Shown: positions 26,137 through 35,437 of the stretch, one piece after another
Layout of the letters: the number at the start of each line of letters is the position of its first letter
How positions within the stretch are numbered: position 1 is the stretch's first letter
NCBI GenBank assembly: GCA_934293375.1
Contig: CAKQYS010000012.1
Coordinates: forward strand, 1 to 63,459
Reading direction: 5' to 3'
DNA from: an uncultured Lachnospiraceae bacterium
GTDB taxonomy: Bacteria; Bacillota; Clostridia; Lachnospirales; Lachnospiraceae
Length of the DNA stretch: 63,459 nucleotides
The notes under the pieces: generated by a model
Database searches by the model: none
The model's input: only the letters and a program-made list of their open reading frames with translations
Told to the model about the DNA's origin: nothing
Position numbers and translations under genes: made by a program

Positions 26137-27138
26137 CTATGCTTCCTCATCAGTACTTTCGATCTCACTGATAAATCCGGCCTCTTCGATCAATCTGATC
26201 GTATCGTCAACACCCTGTCCGCCGGTCGTCAGATAGCCAGAAGCAAATATAGAATCCACAACCTTAAACAAGGTTTGTTCAATCCCCTTAAAATAAACCT
26301 CACGGCCTGCAGCACAACGGATATCCGACTGTGGCACCATCAGCCGGGCAAGACACAACACCTTCAGACAATACTCCGGTGTCAGACCTGATACATCTCT
26401 ATCCGCCAGACCGGTACCCGGAATCGGAAGCAGGAAGTTAATCGGTACAGATTCCGGATGAATCTCTCTGACATCCAGAAGCATATCCACCACATCTTCC
26501 CTGCTTTCGCCCATGCCAATAATTCCACCGCAACACATTTCAAATCCGAGCTTTCTAAGCATCTTGATATTGGCGATCCGCTCATCATAAGTGTGTGTTG
26601 TGCAAATATTCGGATAAAATGCACGGCTTGTATTCAGATTGTGATTGATACGGTTCACACCGGCATCTTTCAACATCTGTGCCTGCTTCTCTGTCAGAAA
26701 TCCAATCGAACAACAGATCTGCGTATCATTCTTCTTCATCTTACGCACTCTGCCTGCAAGATCCTCAATATCCGCATCTGTAAACCGGATCCCGCTCAAT
26801 CCAATACAATGTCTCGCCAGATTCTTTTCATCTACCAGATCATTGTCACCATATAATTTCTCATCCGATACCATACGATACTTCTCAATATCCGCCGTTG
26901 AATTGCATGACTGCGCACAGTATGCACAGTTCTGGGAACAGTTTCCGCTTCTCACATTTGTAAGCAGCTGAATACTTACCTTCTTGCCCTTATACTTCGT
27001 ACGGAGTGCATATGCATCCGCAAGCAGAATATCCATCTTATCATCCGGGAGATTTAGAATTGCAATTGCTTCCTCTCTCGTTAACACATGTTGCTCATCC
27101 CAGTTTTTTAATAACTCTTCCACTAACACATCCGACAT
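26137..27138 (-). CDS. bioB: Biotin synthase
   Basis: Radical-SAM enzyme that inserts sulfur into dethiobiotin; 333 residues. The SAM-cluster cysteines are in NCSQNCAYCAQS. The second cluster's ligands fit ICCSIGF, EMCCGG and the arginine in QSDIRCAAGRE. The ATG at 27138 has GAGG about 10 nt upstream. It stands alone: bioA, bioD and bioF are not in the window. Its promoter overlaps a BirA-type operator (27229-27259), so repression by biotin-loaded BirA is expected. Confidence 0.96.
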   Translation of the reverse strand: MSDVLVEELLKNWDEQHVLTREEAIAILNLPDDKMDILLADAYALRTKYKGKKVSIQLLTNVRSGNCSQNCAYCAQSCNSTADIEKYRMVSDEKLYGDNDLVDEKNLARHCIGLSGIRFTDADIEDLAGRVRKMKKNDTQICCSIGFLTEKQAQMLKDAGVNRINHNLNTSRAFYPNICTTHTYDERIANIKMLRKLGFEMCCGGIIGMGESREDVVDMLLDVREIHPESVPINFLLPIPGTGLADRDVSGLTPEYCLKVLCLARLMVPQSDIRCAAGREVYFKGIEQTLFKVVDSIFASGYLTTGGQGVDDTIRLIEEAGFISEIESTDEEA

Positions 27139-27206
27139 CCCGTCTTAACCTCACATTCATCAAAACGATTGCCCGTCCACCACCGCAAACAGACATCTAT
27201 TTTCAA

Positions 27207-27235
27207 ATTATAAAATTTATTCTCCCAGTTGTCAA
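27207..27235 (-). promoter_or_regulatory. Consensus promoter of bioB
   Basis: Minus-strand TTGACA (27230-27235), 17-bp spacer, TATAAT (27207-27212): a perfect sigma-A match, about 70 bp upstream of bioB. The -35 box lies inside the BirA-type operator. Confidence 0.88.
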
Positions 27236-27259
27236 CCTAATATCATATAAGGTTAACAA
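27229..27259. promoter_or_regulatory. BirA-type biotin operator
   Basis: TTGTCAACC (27229-27237), a 13-bp spacer and GGTTAACAA (27251-27259) form an inverted repeat with one mismatch between arms. This matches the Firmicute BirA operator (TTGTTAACC, 13-16 bp, GGTTAACAA type, as recalled for the B. subtilis bio operon). It covers the bioB -35 box and overlaps the last codons of the SulP gene. Binding by biotinoyl-AMP-BirA would block bioB transcription. Confidence 0.85.
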
Positions 27260-29379
27260 TCATCCTGTTCCCTGAGATTTTGGATCAGGGCATACACCTC
27301 CGGATGACGCTTTTCCAGATTCTGATCAAGCAGATGCCTTCGCTCACGAAACCGTTCGATCAACTCCGGATGTTCCTTCATCAGCCTGTCATGTACCTCC
27401 CTTCGATGTGCTTCAAAATGACTCACAATCGTTGTTTCATCCTCGCCGGATATGTTTACAATCTCCTTGAGATGTTCTTCCATATGTTCAAGCCACTCAT
27501 CCTCGTCTAACGCTTCCATATGGGTCCATCTGTTATGGAATAATTCATCTACATCTCCAGACTTTCTTAACTGCTCCATCTGACGTCCGATCTCTTTCTC
27601 AATCTGCCGCTCAGCATCCTGTCCAAATGCCCATGCAAACTCCTGTGCACGGTTGTCAGCTCTTTTTCTTGCGGCACTTCTTGCCTCATTGCTGACATCG
27701 CCCTCCAATGGGTATGGTCTATGTATATCCATATCCTTTAATGCAATATGAATCGTCCTTCTGATACATCCTTCCTCGATCAGATATCCCAGTCCCAGCT
27801 TTCTAAGCTGGTCATTCACATCCGCAATATGTTCCGTCATATAGAACCGGATTCCCTTTTCTTTCAATGTATGATACAGGATATCGAGCCTGTCAGCTGC
27901 TGTGATGTCTATACTGCTGATAGCGCCTGCGTCAAGGATCACAGCTTTCGTGTCATCCTTCAGATGGGATTCAATATCCTGCTGCAGCACACCAATATTT
28001 GCAAAAAACAGATTATTGCTAAATCTATAAATGAGAACATTTTTTATTTCATGAATCTGGCTGCTCTCTCTTACATCCCGGAAATGACTGTGTCCCGGCT
28101 GAATACCCAGGAAACACCTTGCAGGCTTTGCACTACGGATGATCATCTCCGCAAATGACAACATCACCCCGATCACAACGCCGTTGATCGTCCCCAGCAT
28201 CAACACACCAAAAAAGGCACCAAAAAAGATCATACATTCCGTACGACTGACCTGATAGAGCCTTGCCGCAAGATCAAACTCTGTTGCACCGATCAATGCC
28301 GAAATTACGATTGCCGTCAACACCGGTACAGGAAGATATCCAATAAACCCTGTGCCAAAGATTAACAACACCATCATTCCCATACCGGCCACAATACCGG
28401 TAAGCTGTGTCTTTCCCTGATATTGCTCACTCATGGCTGTACGGGATACAGAGCCGTTGATCGGACAGCATCCTGTAAATGCAGCCACTATATTTCCCAT
28501 AGAAAACGCAAGAATTTCCTGATTATCCTGAATACGATATCCGTTTTTCTGTGCAAAATTATTCTCCGCAAGCAAGGTTTCTGCCATGATCACCACAGCT
28601 ACCGATAAACTGACTGTCACAGCATCCCGGAGAGGCATACAGGTGATATCCGGAAATCTCCACGAGGGAAGGCCGGAAGACACCGCGTCCAATGTCTTTA
28701 CTCCCATTTGCTCAAGCGGAAATACTGCTGTCATGCCTGCTCCTACCGCCATCATCAGTGCCGCCATTGGGAATTTCGGAATCCATTTCTTTGCCAGCAG
28801 TAACACGGCAAGCGCTCCCACACCGAGACCGAGAGACAATGGATTCATCAATGGTCCTTCCTCTATAATATGCTTTATGAGCTCCGGCAGCTCGCCTGTC
28901 CCGGCATTTCCACCGAACAGCTTCGGGGTCTGCATCAGAATGATCGTGGTACAAATGCCTGTGATAAACCCACCCATGACCGGTGTCGATATGTAATTTA
29001 CGAGTTTCCCGGCCCGCATCAGATAGAAAGCAAACAACCACAATGCTACAAATAATGTGAGAACCGGAACCACCCGTATCGCCAGCTCCGACCCACTTTC
29101 AATCTGCATATCTATAAGTGCTGCGCCGATCAGTGCTGCCGGAGCAGCATCCACGCCAAATATAAACTGTGGTGAGGTAGAAAACAGTGCAAACAGAATG
29201 ATCGGAAAAACCGAACCATACAATCCATATACCGCCGGCAGCCCGGCAATCTGGGCATATCCCATGGAAATGGGAATTGATACCGCCATAATTATGATGC
29301 CGGCAAGGATATCCTTTCCCAGATTCTGTCTGTCATAATGTCTTAATGTATATGCTAATTTTAGTCTCATATTCTGCAT
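27253..29379 (-). CDS. SulP-family anion permease with STAS domain and long acidic tail
   Basis: 708 residues. The N-terminal ~420 residues form a SulP (SLC26-like) transporter with 10-14 membrane segments (DILAGIIIMAVSIPISMGYA, MGGFITGICTTI). A cytoplasmic STAS domain follows (VILDAGAISSIDITAADRLD). The transported anion (sulfate, bicarbonate or other) cannot be read from sequence. After the STAS domain there is an extra ~150-residue, charged, Glu/His/Arg-rich and probably helical tail, with repeated EEHLKE- and RHLLDQ-like segments, that is unusual for the family. The start at 29379 follows GGGAGTG. A biotin operator overlaps its 3' end. Confidence 0.92.
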   Translation of the reverse strand: MQNMRLKLAYTLRHYDRQNLGKDILAGIIIMAVSIPISMGYAQIAGLPAVYGLYGSVFPIILFALFSTSPQFIFGVDAAPAALIGAALIDMQIESGSELAIRVVPVLTLFVALWLFAFYLMRAGKLVNYISTPVMGGFITGICTTIILMQTPKLFGGNAGTGELPELIKHIIEEGPLMNPLSLGLGVGALAVLLLAKKWIPKFPMAALMMAVGAGMTAVFPLEQMGVKTLDAVSSGLPSWRFPDITCMPLRDAVTVSLSVAVVIMAETLLAENNFAQKNGYRIQDNQEILAFSMGNIVAAFTGCCPINGSVSRTAMSEQYQGKTQLTGIVAGMGMMVLLIFGTGFIGYLPVPVLTAIVISALIGATEFDLAARLYQVSRTECMIFFGAFFGVLMLGTINGVVIGVMLSFAEMIIRSAKPARCFLGIQPGHSHFRDVRESSQIHEIKNVLIYRFSNNLFFANIGVLQQDIESHLKDDTKAVILDAGAISSIDITAADRLDILYHTLKEKGIRFYMTEHIADVNDQLRKLGLGYLIEEGCIRRTIHIALKDMDIHRPYPLEGDVSNEARSAARKRADNRAQEFAWAFGQDAERQIEKEIGRQMEQLRKSGDVDELFHNRWTHMEALDEDEWLEHMEEHLKEIVNISGEDETTIVSHFEAHRREVHDRLMKEHPELIERFRERRHLLDQNLEKRHPEVYALIQNLREQDDC

Positions 29380-29424
29380 CTTATCACTCCCGGTATCTGT
29401 GTAACATTCCTATTAAACGGTAAA

Positions 29425-29447
29425 AGCCGCATCAAGCTGATGCGGCT
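29425..29447 (-). terminator. Intrinsic terminator after valS
   Basis: AGCCGCATC and GATGCGGCT flank a 5-nt loop, and on the minus strand a TTTT tract follows. It closes the operon that ends with valS; the SulP gene starts about 45 bp further on. Confidence 0.88.
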
Positions 29448-29454
29448 TTCTGTT

Positions 29455-32097
29455 TTATAACTGTCCAAGTCTCTCTGTCACCTGTGCAAGCATATTTGTA
29501 TACTTCTCAAGTTTTGCCTTTTCTTCTTCAATCTTGGCAGCCGGTGCCTTTCCTACGAAATTCGGATTGTTTAACATACCCTCGCATCGCTTGATCTCAC
29601 CCTCGAGTTTCTTCTGTTCCTTAGAAAGACGCTCCTTTTCCTTTGCCACATCAACTAACTCAGCAAACGGCATATAGACTGTAGCATCATGAATCATCGT
29701 AGAGACTGCATCTTCCGCAATCCCTGTCTTGTCTGCCTGTACATTTACCTCGCTCGCATAAGCTAATGTTCCGAAGAATGCTCTGCTATCCTCAAAGATC
29801 TTTCTGACATTTTCCTTCTCAGAAACCACATAAACAGTCGCCTTCTTGCTCGGTGCAACATTCATCTCAGCACGCACATTCCGGATACCCCTTACGGCTT
29901 CCTTGATCGTATCCACTGCCTGCTCATCAGCCCGGAAATTCCATGCATCCTGATACTCCGGCCACTTGGAAATCATAATGGATTCCTCTTCGTCCTGCAG
30001 ATTACAGAAGATTTCCTCCGTGATAAACGGCATATACGGATGTAACAGTTTTAATGCCTGGATCAGCACAGTCTTCAATGTCCACAGGGCAGCGGCCTTT
30101 GTCGTGTCCGCATCATTCCAGAGACGTGGCTTTACCATCTCGATATACCAGTCACAGAATTCCTCCCAGATAAAGTTGTAAACCTTGTCTACAGCAATAC
30201 CCAGTTCAAACTTGTCCATATTGTCGGTGACATCCTTTGTCAATGTATTCACCTTAGAAAGGATCCACTTATCAGCATTCGTCAAATCATCCAGATTCAT
30301 CTGTGCCGGCACCTCTGCCTTCTCCAGATTCATCATGATAAACCGGGATGCATTCCATACCTTGTTGGCAAAATTTCTGGAAGACTCCACACGCTCCCAG
30401 TAGAAACGCATATCATTTCCCGGTGCATTGCCTGTAATCAATGTCAGACGCAGAGCATCTGCACCATACTTGTCAATAACCTCCAACGGATCAATACCAT
30501 TTCCGAGAGACTTGCTCATCTTGCGTCCCTGGGAATCTCTGACAAGACCGTGAATCAATACATGCTTGAACGGAGACTTGCCTGTCTGCTCTAATGCGGA
30601 GAATACCATACGCACTACCCAGAAGAAAATGATATCATAGCCTGTTACCAGCACATCTGTCGGATAGAAATATTCCAGTTCCTCCGTCTTCTTCGGCCAG
30701 CCCAATGTAGAGAACGGCCATAATGCAGATGAAAACCATGTATCCAGTGTATCCTCATCCTGTGTGAGATGCTTGCAGCCACACTTTGGACAAACCTCCG
30801 GGGTCTTTGCAGATACCACGATCTCGCCACATTCATCACAATAATATGCCGGGATTCGATGTCCCCACCAAAGCTGTCTGGAAATGCACCAGTCACGAAT
30901 ATTCTCAAGCCAGTGCTTGTAAATCTTATCAAACCGTTCCGGCACGAAATTCAGATCATCCGTGTCTACAACTTTCAGTGCAGCCTCACCCATTTCCTTC
31001 ATACGGACAAACCACTGTGGCTTGATCATCGGCTCTACTGTCGTCTTACATCTATCATGTGTTCCAACCATATGCGTATGATCTACGGTCTTGACCAGCA
31101 GTCCCTGCTCCTCCAGATCATGAAGCATTGCCTTTCGCGCCTCGTAACGATCCATACCGGCATACTTGCCGCCCAATTCATTGATCGTAGCATCATCATT
31201 TAAAATATTGATTTCCGCAAGGTTATGTCTCTTACCGACCTCAAAGTCGTTTGGATCATGTGCAGGTGTAATCTTCACACAACCTGTTCCAAATTCCTGA
31301 TCTACATACTCATCGGCAATGACCGGAATCTCTCTGTCTGTCAGAGGAAGCTTCAGCATTTTGCCAACGATATCCTTGTATCTCTCATCATTTGGATTGA
31401 CCGCCACTGCCGTATCACCAAGTAATGTCTCCGGTCTGGTCGTTGCGATCTCTACAAATCTTCCCTCTTCCCCGACTACCGGATAATTGATATGCCAGAA
31501 ATGTCCTGCCTGTTCCTCATGGACAACCTCTGCATCCGAAATAGAAGTCTTACATACCGGACACCAGTTGATGATTCTGGATCCCTTATAAATGTAGCCC
31601 TTATTATAAAGCTTAATGAAGACTTCCTGTACCGCCTCTGAACATCCCTCGTCCATCGTAAAACGCTCTCTGTCCCAGTCGGCAGAAGATCCCAGCTTCT
31701 TTAACTGGTTAATAATGCGGGAGCCGTACTCTTCCTTCCATGCCCATGCATGCTTTAAGAACTCCTCTCGTCCGATATCATTCTTGTCAATGCCTTCGCT
31801 CTTTAATTTTTCGATGACCTTAACCTCTGTTGCGATCGCCGCATGGTCAGTTCCCGGCTGCCAGAGTGCACTATATCCCTGCATTCTCTTATATCTGATC
31901 AAAATATCCTGCATCGTGTTGTCGAGGGCATGCCCCATATGCAGCTGACCTGTTACATTTGGTGGTGGCATTACAATAGTAAACGGCTTCTTGCTCCTAT
32001 CCACCTCTGCATGGAAATACTTCCGCTGTAACCATTTGTCATAAAGTCGTCCCTCAATCTCCTGCGGATTGTAGGTCTTTTCTAATTCCTTTGCCAT
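29455..32097 (-). CDS. valS: Valyl-tRNA synthetase
   Basis: Class I aminoacyl-tRNA synthetase of 880 residues. The HIGH-type motif is in PPPNVTGQLHMGHA and the KMSKS motif in GRKMSKSLGNG. A zinc-binding pair (CDECGE, CPKCGC), an editing domain and the C-terminal coiled-coil arm (KERLSKEQKKLEGEIKRCE) are all present. The start at 32097 (MAKELEKTYNPQ) follows GGAGG; a 5-residue extension is possible. It begins 18 bp after the coiled-coil membrane gene, leaving no room for a T-box leader directly upstream. Confidence 0.98.
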   Translation of the reverse strand: MAKELEKTYNPQEIEGRLYDKWLQRKYFHAEVDRSKKPFTIVMPPPNVTGQLHMGHALDNTMQDILIRYKRMQGYSALWQPGTDHAAIATEVKVIEKLKSEGIDKNDIGREEFLKHAWAWKEEYGSRIINQLKKLGSSADWDRERFTMDEGCSEAVQEVFIKLYNKGYIYKGSRIINWCPVCKTSISDAEVVHEEQAGHFWHINYPVVGEEGRFVEIATTRPETLLGDTAVAVNPNDERYKDIVGKMLKLPLTDREIPVIADEYVDQEFGTGCVKITPAHDPNDFEVGKRHNLAEINILNDDATINELGGKYAGMDRYEARKAMLHDLEEQGLLVKTVDHTHMVGTHDRCKTTVEPMIKPQWFVRMKEMGEAALKVVDTDDLNFVPERFDKIYKHWLENIRDWCISRQLWWGHRIPAYYCDECGEIVVSAKTPEVCPKCGCKHLTQDEDTLDTWFSSALWPFSTLGWPKKTEELEYFYPTDVLVTGYDIIFFWVVRMVFSALEQTGKSPFKHVLIHGLVRDSQGRKMSKSLGNGIDPLEVIDKYGADALRLTLITGNAPGNDMRFYWERVESSRNFANKVWNASRFIMMNLEKAEVPAQMNLDDLTNADKWILSKVNTLTKDVTDNMDKFELGIAVDKVYNFIWEEFCDWYIEMVKPRLWNDADTTKAAALWTLKTVLIQALKLLHPYMPFITEEIFCNLQDEEESIMISKWPEYQDAWNFRADEQAVDTIKEAVRGIRNVRAEMNVAPSKKATVYVVSEKENVRKIFEDSRAFFGTLAYASEVNVQADKTGIAEDAVSTMIHDATVYMPFAELVDVAKEKERLSKEQKKLEGEIKRCEGMLNNPNFVGKAPAAKIEEEKAKLEKYTNMLAQVTERLGQL

Positions 32098-32115
32098 AAT
32101 TGCTTCCTCCAAGTT

Positions 32116-33303
32116 CTAAAAATTTATATGATAGGTTGAAAGAATGTCCCGGATTTCTTCCATCAGTGCCGGTTCCTGTACAACCATATTTTTCATCTGT
32201 ACAAGGCTGTTGCGCCTGCGTGCTTCATTCTCCTCCATGCGGTTGCGTATATTCTGGCGTCCCACATTCAGGCTGTGTTTGACTTCCACCATCTCACGCT
32301 CATCTAACAGGGCACTTGTCTGCTGAAGCCATACCGTCGGATTCTTCACATGTGCGTCCCTTAGGACTCGTTCCATTTCTTCGTAATAATAGCGCATATC
32401 CCCCAGACTGTTTTGGAACTTTCTGGTCTCCCTTAGCAGTATGTTATACTGTTCCCATAAATACTCCAATTCACGAAGATTCTCAATCCCATATTTCTCA
32501 TATATATAATCCAGTGTCGATGTGCTGTTGACCCATTTGATCTTCACCTTGTTCAAGAGCGTGATCGCCCGTTGTTTCTTAGCCTGTGCCAGTTTGATCT
32601 CATAGGATTCATTTCGATACTTCAGATATAATACCACATATATGACTGTTATGACAAATAATGTTATCATGCACACCAGCTCAATCTGAAAGATATACAG
32701 ACTATACATCCAGAAAATAACCCCAAATGTAATTGCACTCATCACTGCGACGGAAATACCTGCCAGCCGCAGCGCATGCTGTCTGTCCATAGCCTCCTCT
32801 GTCACATAATCCTGCATTTCTTTCTCATCCTCTAAATGCTTCATATCACGGCGGATCGCTTCATGTCTGGTCTCCATTTGCGATAACTCCTTCATAACAC
32901 GAGGAATATCCTGCTCATATCTGGTGATGGATCTGAATCTGTCTTCGGAAAGCTTGCCTTTAAGATGTCTGAATTCCGTCTGATTCTTTGACAACAACTC
33001 CAGCTTTGCTGCAATATCATTCAGTTCCCGGCGCATACCCTCCGGCATCTGTTCTATTCTGGTAATGTCATCAAAATAATTTCCCAGCGTTTCATACTCA
33101 ATGCGCTGGTCTTCTAACTGATATGTCGCATCGATCAGATTCTCGCAGACATCTGCGATCTCTTCACTGATCCCCTCTGCATATCTGATATACCGGCGTC
33201 CCTCCTGTGCGGATTCCTGCGACTCTGTCTCAAGTTCTAACAGTTCCATTGCATCAGCAGTTTTCTTATGTCGTTGAAAAAATGCCTTTATCTTATTAAA
33301 CAT
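32116..33303 (-). CDS. Coiled-coil protein with a central two-TM hairpin
   Basis: 395 residues, family unknown. Residues 1-175 are charged and helical with coiled-coil heptads. Two adjacent membrane segments lie near residues 180-201 and 204-227 (VAVMSAITFGVIFWMYSLYI, then CMITLFVITVIYVVLYL). Residues 230-395 are again charged and helical. No signal peptide is seen, so both arms would face the cytoplasm around a membrane hairpin. It begins 2 bp after the TPR-like gene stop and ends 18 bp before valS. It may be the membrane anchor of the complex encoded by this operon, which is inference. Confidence 0.85.
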   Translation of the reverse strand: MFNKIKAFFQRHKKTADAMELLELETESQESAQEGRRYIRYAEGISEEIADVCENLIDATYQLEDQRIEYETLGNYFDDITRIEQMPEGMRRELNDIAAKLELLSKNQTEFRHLKGKLSEDRFRSITRYEQDIPRVMKELSQMETRHEAIRRDMKHLEDEKEMQDYVTEEAMDRQHALRLAGISVAVMSAITFGVIFWMYSLYIFQIELVCMITLFVITVIYVVLYLKYRNESYEIKLAQAKKQRAITLLNKVKIKWVNSTSTLDYIYEKYGIENLRELEYLWEQYNILLRETRKFQNSLGDMRYYYEEMERVLRDAHVKNPTVWLQQTSALLDEREMVEVKHSLNVGRQNIRNRMEENEARRRNSLVQMKNMVVQEPALMEEIRDILSTYHINF

Positions 33304-33305
33304 TC

Positions 33306-34139
33306 TTATATCGTCTGCTCCCGGAATACTTCCTTAATCTCCTGCAGCACGCTGTCCATGCGCTTACTGTAGCTCTTGTGATCCCCATGATCCTTATTGT
33401 ATATCGCCTTCTGCATCCTATGATATAGCTGCATACTCTGCATATCCTGTTTTGCTGCCTGCACCTCATCCATCACCGTTCTGAAATAACTATCCGGCAA
33501 ATGATATTTCTTCATCTCCATCCGGACAACATTCTCTGATTCTGTCGATGCCATTACCAGAAAATATGACCGCAGGGACACCTCATTTTCGTTGAGGGTA
33601 AATGCCTTTAAGAATGCATATTTCGCATCCTCGAGCTGCAGATTATTAGACAGCGCCACCGCCATATTATGATATACATTTCCAAGAAACGCCTGATCCG
33701 AAATCGCATCTTCACGATCAAGCAGCTGACGGTATATCATCACAGCCTTTGTGTAGCGCTTATACCGCAGATAACCGTCTCCTATCTGCTTCTCCTTTTC
33801 ATCCTGCCGGAGCCCCTTTAGCGACTCATAACGGCTCACAAGTTCTTTAATCTCGTCAACGCTGTAATAATTCTTGTACATCATGATCTTGACAATATAA
33901 TCCAGCATATCCGGATTCTTCTCAGACAACTCAAACAGGCCGTCAGAAAGTTCACCCATTCCCAGCGAATCCCGAATCCAGTTGAATAATGGTGCTGCTA
34001 TCATATCCATCGTGATCAGTATTAAATTGTTGTAGAGATAAAAACACAGCTCCTCGTAGGAAAACACCTCTACACAGGTATTGCCAAACACATATGGCTC
34101 TTGTGCTGTTGCTGTCTCACATAAAATTAATCTTGACAT
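33306..34139 (-). CDS. TPR-like helical protein of unknown function
   Basis: 277 residues from the start chosen at 34139 (MSRLILCETATAQEPY), or 287 if the ATG at 34169 is used; neither site is strong. The C-terminal half carries tetratricopeptide-like helices (YLRYKRYTKAVMIYRQLLDR, then GNVYHNMAVALSNNLQLEDA), suggesting a protein-binding scaffold. The N-terminal part (FSYEELCFYLYNNLILIT) is a compact helical region without recognised motifs. It overlaps or abuts the end of the actin-fold gene and precedes the coiled-coil gene by 2 bp, so the three are probably translated together. Confidence 0.82.
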   Translation of the reverse strand: MSRLILCETATAQEPYVFGNTCVEVFSYEELCFYLYNNLILITMDMIAAPLFNWIRDSLGMGELSDGLFELSEKNPDMLDYIVKIMMYKNYYSVDEIKELVSRYESLKGLRQDEKEKQIGDGYLRYKRYTKAVMIYRQLLDREDAISDQAFLGNVYHNMAVALSNNLQLEDAKYAFLKAFTLNENEVSLRSYFLVMASTESENVVRMEMKKYHLPDSYFRTVMDEVQAAKQDMQSMQLYHRMQKAIYNKDHGDHKSYSKRMDSVLQEIKEVFREQTI

Positions 34140-34158
34140 AGATCCGCTTCCCATCTCT

Positions 34159-35418
34159 CTAATCATCATGCTGTATCAGGAATTCCTTCCGATACACTTT
34201 ATTTGTCGTCGGATACATTTTTCCAAATCCCATATCACGGATCACAACTGCACCCTGATGTTCATTATAACATTCCACCGAAAGCTGGAGCTTCGTTGTC
34301 TTCGGTGGGCGTTTCGGTAATCCGTTGATTTCTATGATCTCTCTGGCAAGCTGATTTAAAACGCGATCCCTATAAACCAGTTCCAGCTTCTTTGTATCAT
34401 CTAAATACACCTCAATACTGCCCTTCATGTTATACCATTCCGTCCCGCCAAGTGCAATTGGAACAAACTGCTTACCTGCATCATCCAGATATACACCTAT
34501 GTCAAATGGTATCATTTCTTCTGATTTGATTGTATATTCAGACTCAATTGAGGCCGTTCCGCTATGTGCCGCATAGCAGGCACCCTTGGTATATATGTTC
34601 TGCCCCATGAATACACGCCTGCCACCATAGATCGCCTTCAAGGATTCATGCATCCATTCATCTGCAAATCCGATGCCTGTCAGATAAACTGCCGAAATAT
34701 ATGTTTTCTCCATCTCTTCTCTGGCAATCTGTGCAAATGTACTGTCAATCCGGTCGCTCCCTTCCTCTGCAAGACTGTACGGCAGCACGCCACTATAGTC
34801 CTCATGTACGATCTGCAGCATCTTAGATGCCGATTTACGCGAAATATCGATTCTGTAATAATCGAGTCCCACTGAACTGTAATCAAATAATGCAACACTG
34901 TTTTTCCTGATATCCTCGCTCTGATTAAACACATAGTGCAGATAACTGTTGCTGTGGCTGCAGATCTCAAATCTGTCTTCTGTCAATCCATAATGTTCTG
35001 CCCATGCATGCAGCGCCTTAAACAAACCCTTCCGATATTCATAAACCGCCACCACCAGTTTGGCAATAGAGGCCTGTTCAAAACGATCCAGAAAATCATT
35101 CATATAACCATCCATCAGCATAAAAAACAGATCCTGATTTGAATATGTCTTATCTCCCAGCACATGTCCACTGATACTCTCCACCTGGGAAACAATGTGT
35201 TCGATCACCTGTCCGGATTGTTCAAATCTTCTCGTCTGCGCCTCATACCCGATATAAAATTCTCCTGTCTCTTCTCCATAAAATACAATATTCGGAAGCA
35301 GATAGGTATCCGGATTGCCCGTCTGACTGACAGATTCCGGGCTGTCCGCTTCTTCATCGTAATAGCTCAACTGGCTGTATGCCTCACACAGGTCAAACCC
35401 CAGACAAAACTGTCTCAT
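34159..35418 (-). CDS. Actin/Hsp70-fold protein, DUF5716-like
   Basis: 419 residues. Segments resembling the actin/Hsp70/MreB nucleotide site are visible: a phosphate-1-like strand pair (FCLGFDLCEAYSQLSYY), a phosphate-2-like segment (VALFDYSSVGLDYYRI) and an adenosine-like loop (VYLTGIGFADEWM, then YTKGACYAA). The usual glycines of phosphate 1 are partly replaced, so ATP hydrolysis is uncertain. The C-terminal ~110 residues are beta-rich, as in Hsp70 substrate domains. From memory it corresponds to the Lachnospiraceae family DUF5716. The ATG at 35418 is chosen over the TTG one codon upstream. It follows the 1186-residue gene by 19 bp. Confidence 0.78.
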   Translation of the reverse strand: MRQFCLGFDLCEAYSQLSYYDEEADSPESVSQTGNPDTYLLPNIVFYGEETGEFYIGYEAQTRRFEQSGQVIEHIVSQVESISGHVLGDKTYSNQDLFFMLMDGYMNDFLDRFEQASIAKLVVAVYEYRKGLFKALHAWAEHYGLTEDRFEICSHSNSYLHYVFNQSEDIRKNSVALFDYSSVGLDYYRIDISRKSASKMLQIVHEDYSGVLPYSLAEEGSDRIDSTFAQIAREEMEKTYISAVYLTGIGFADEWMHESLKAIYGGRRVFMGQNIYTKGACYAAHSGTASIESEYTIKSEEMIPFDIGVYLDDAGKQFVPIALGGTEWYNMKGSIEVYLDDTKKLELVYRDRVLNQLAREIIEINGLPKRPPKTTKLQLSVECYNEHQGAVVIRDMGFGKMYPTTNKVYRKEFLIQHDD

Positions 35419-35437
35419 CAACCGACACCCTCTTTCT

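Noticed and set aside
32098..32115. T-box leader for valS
   Set aside because: Only 18 bp separate the two genes, and no T-box sequence or antiterminator was seen there; hisS and aspS also lack one.
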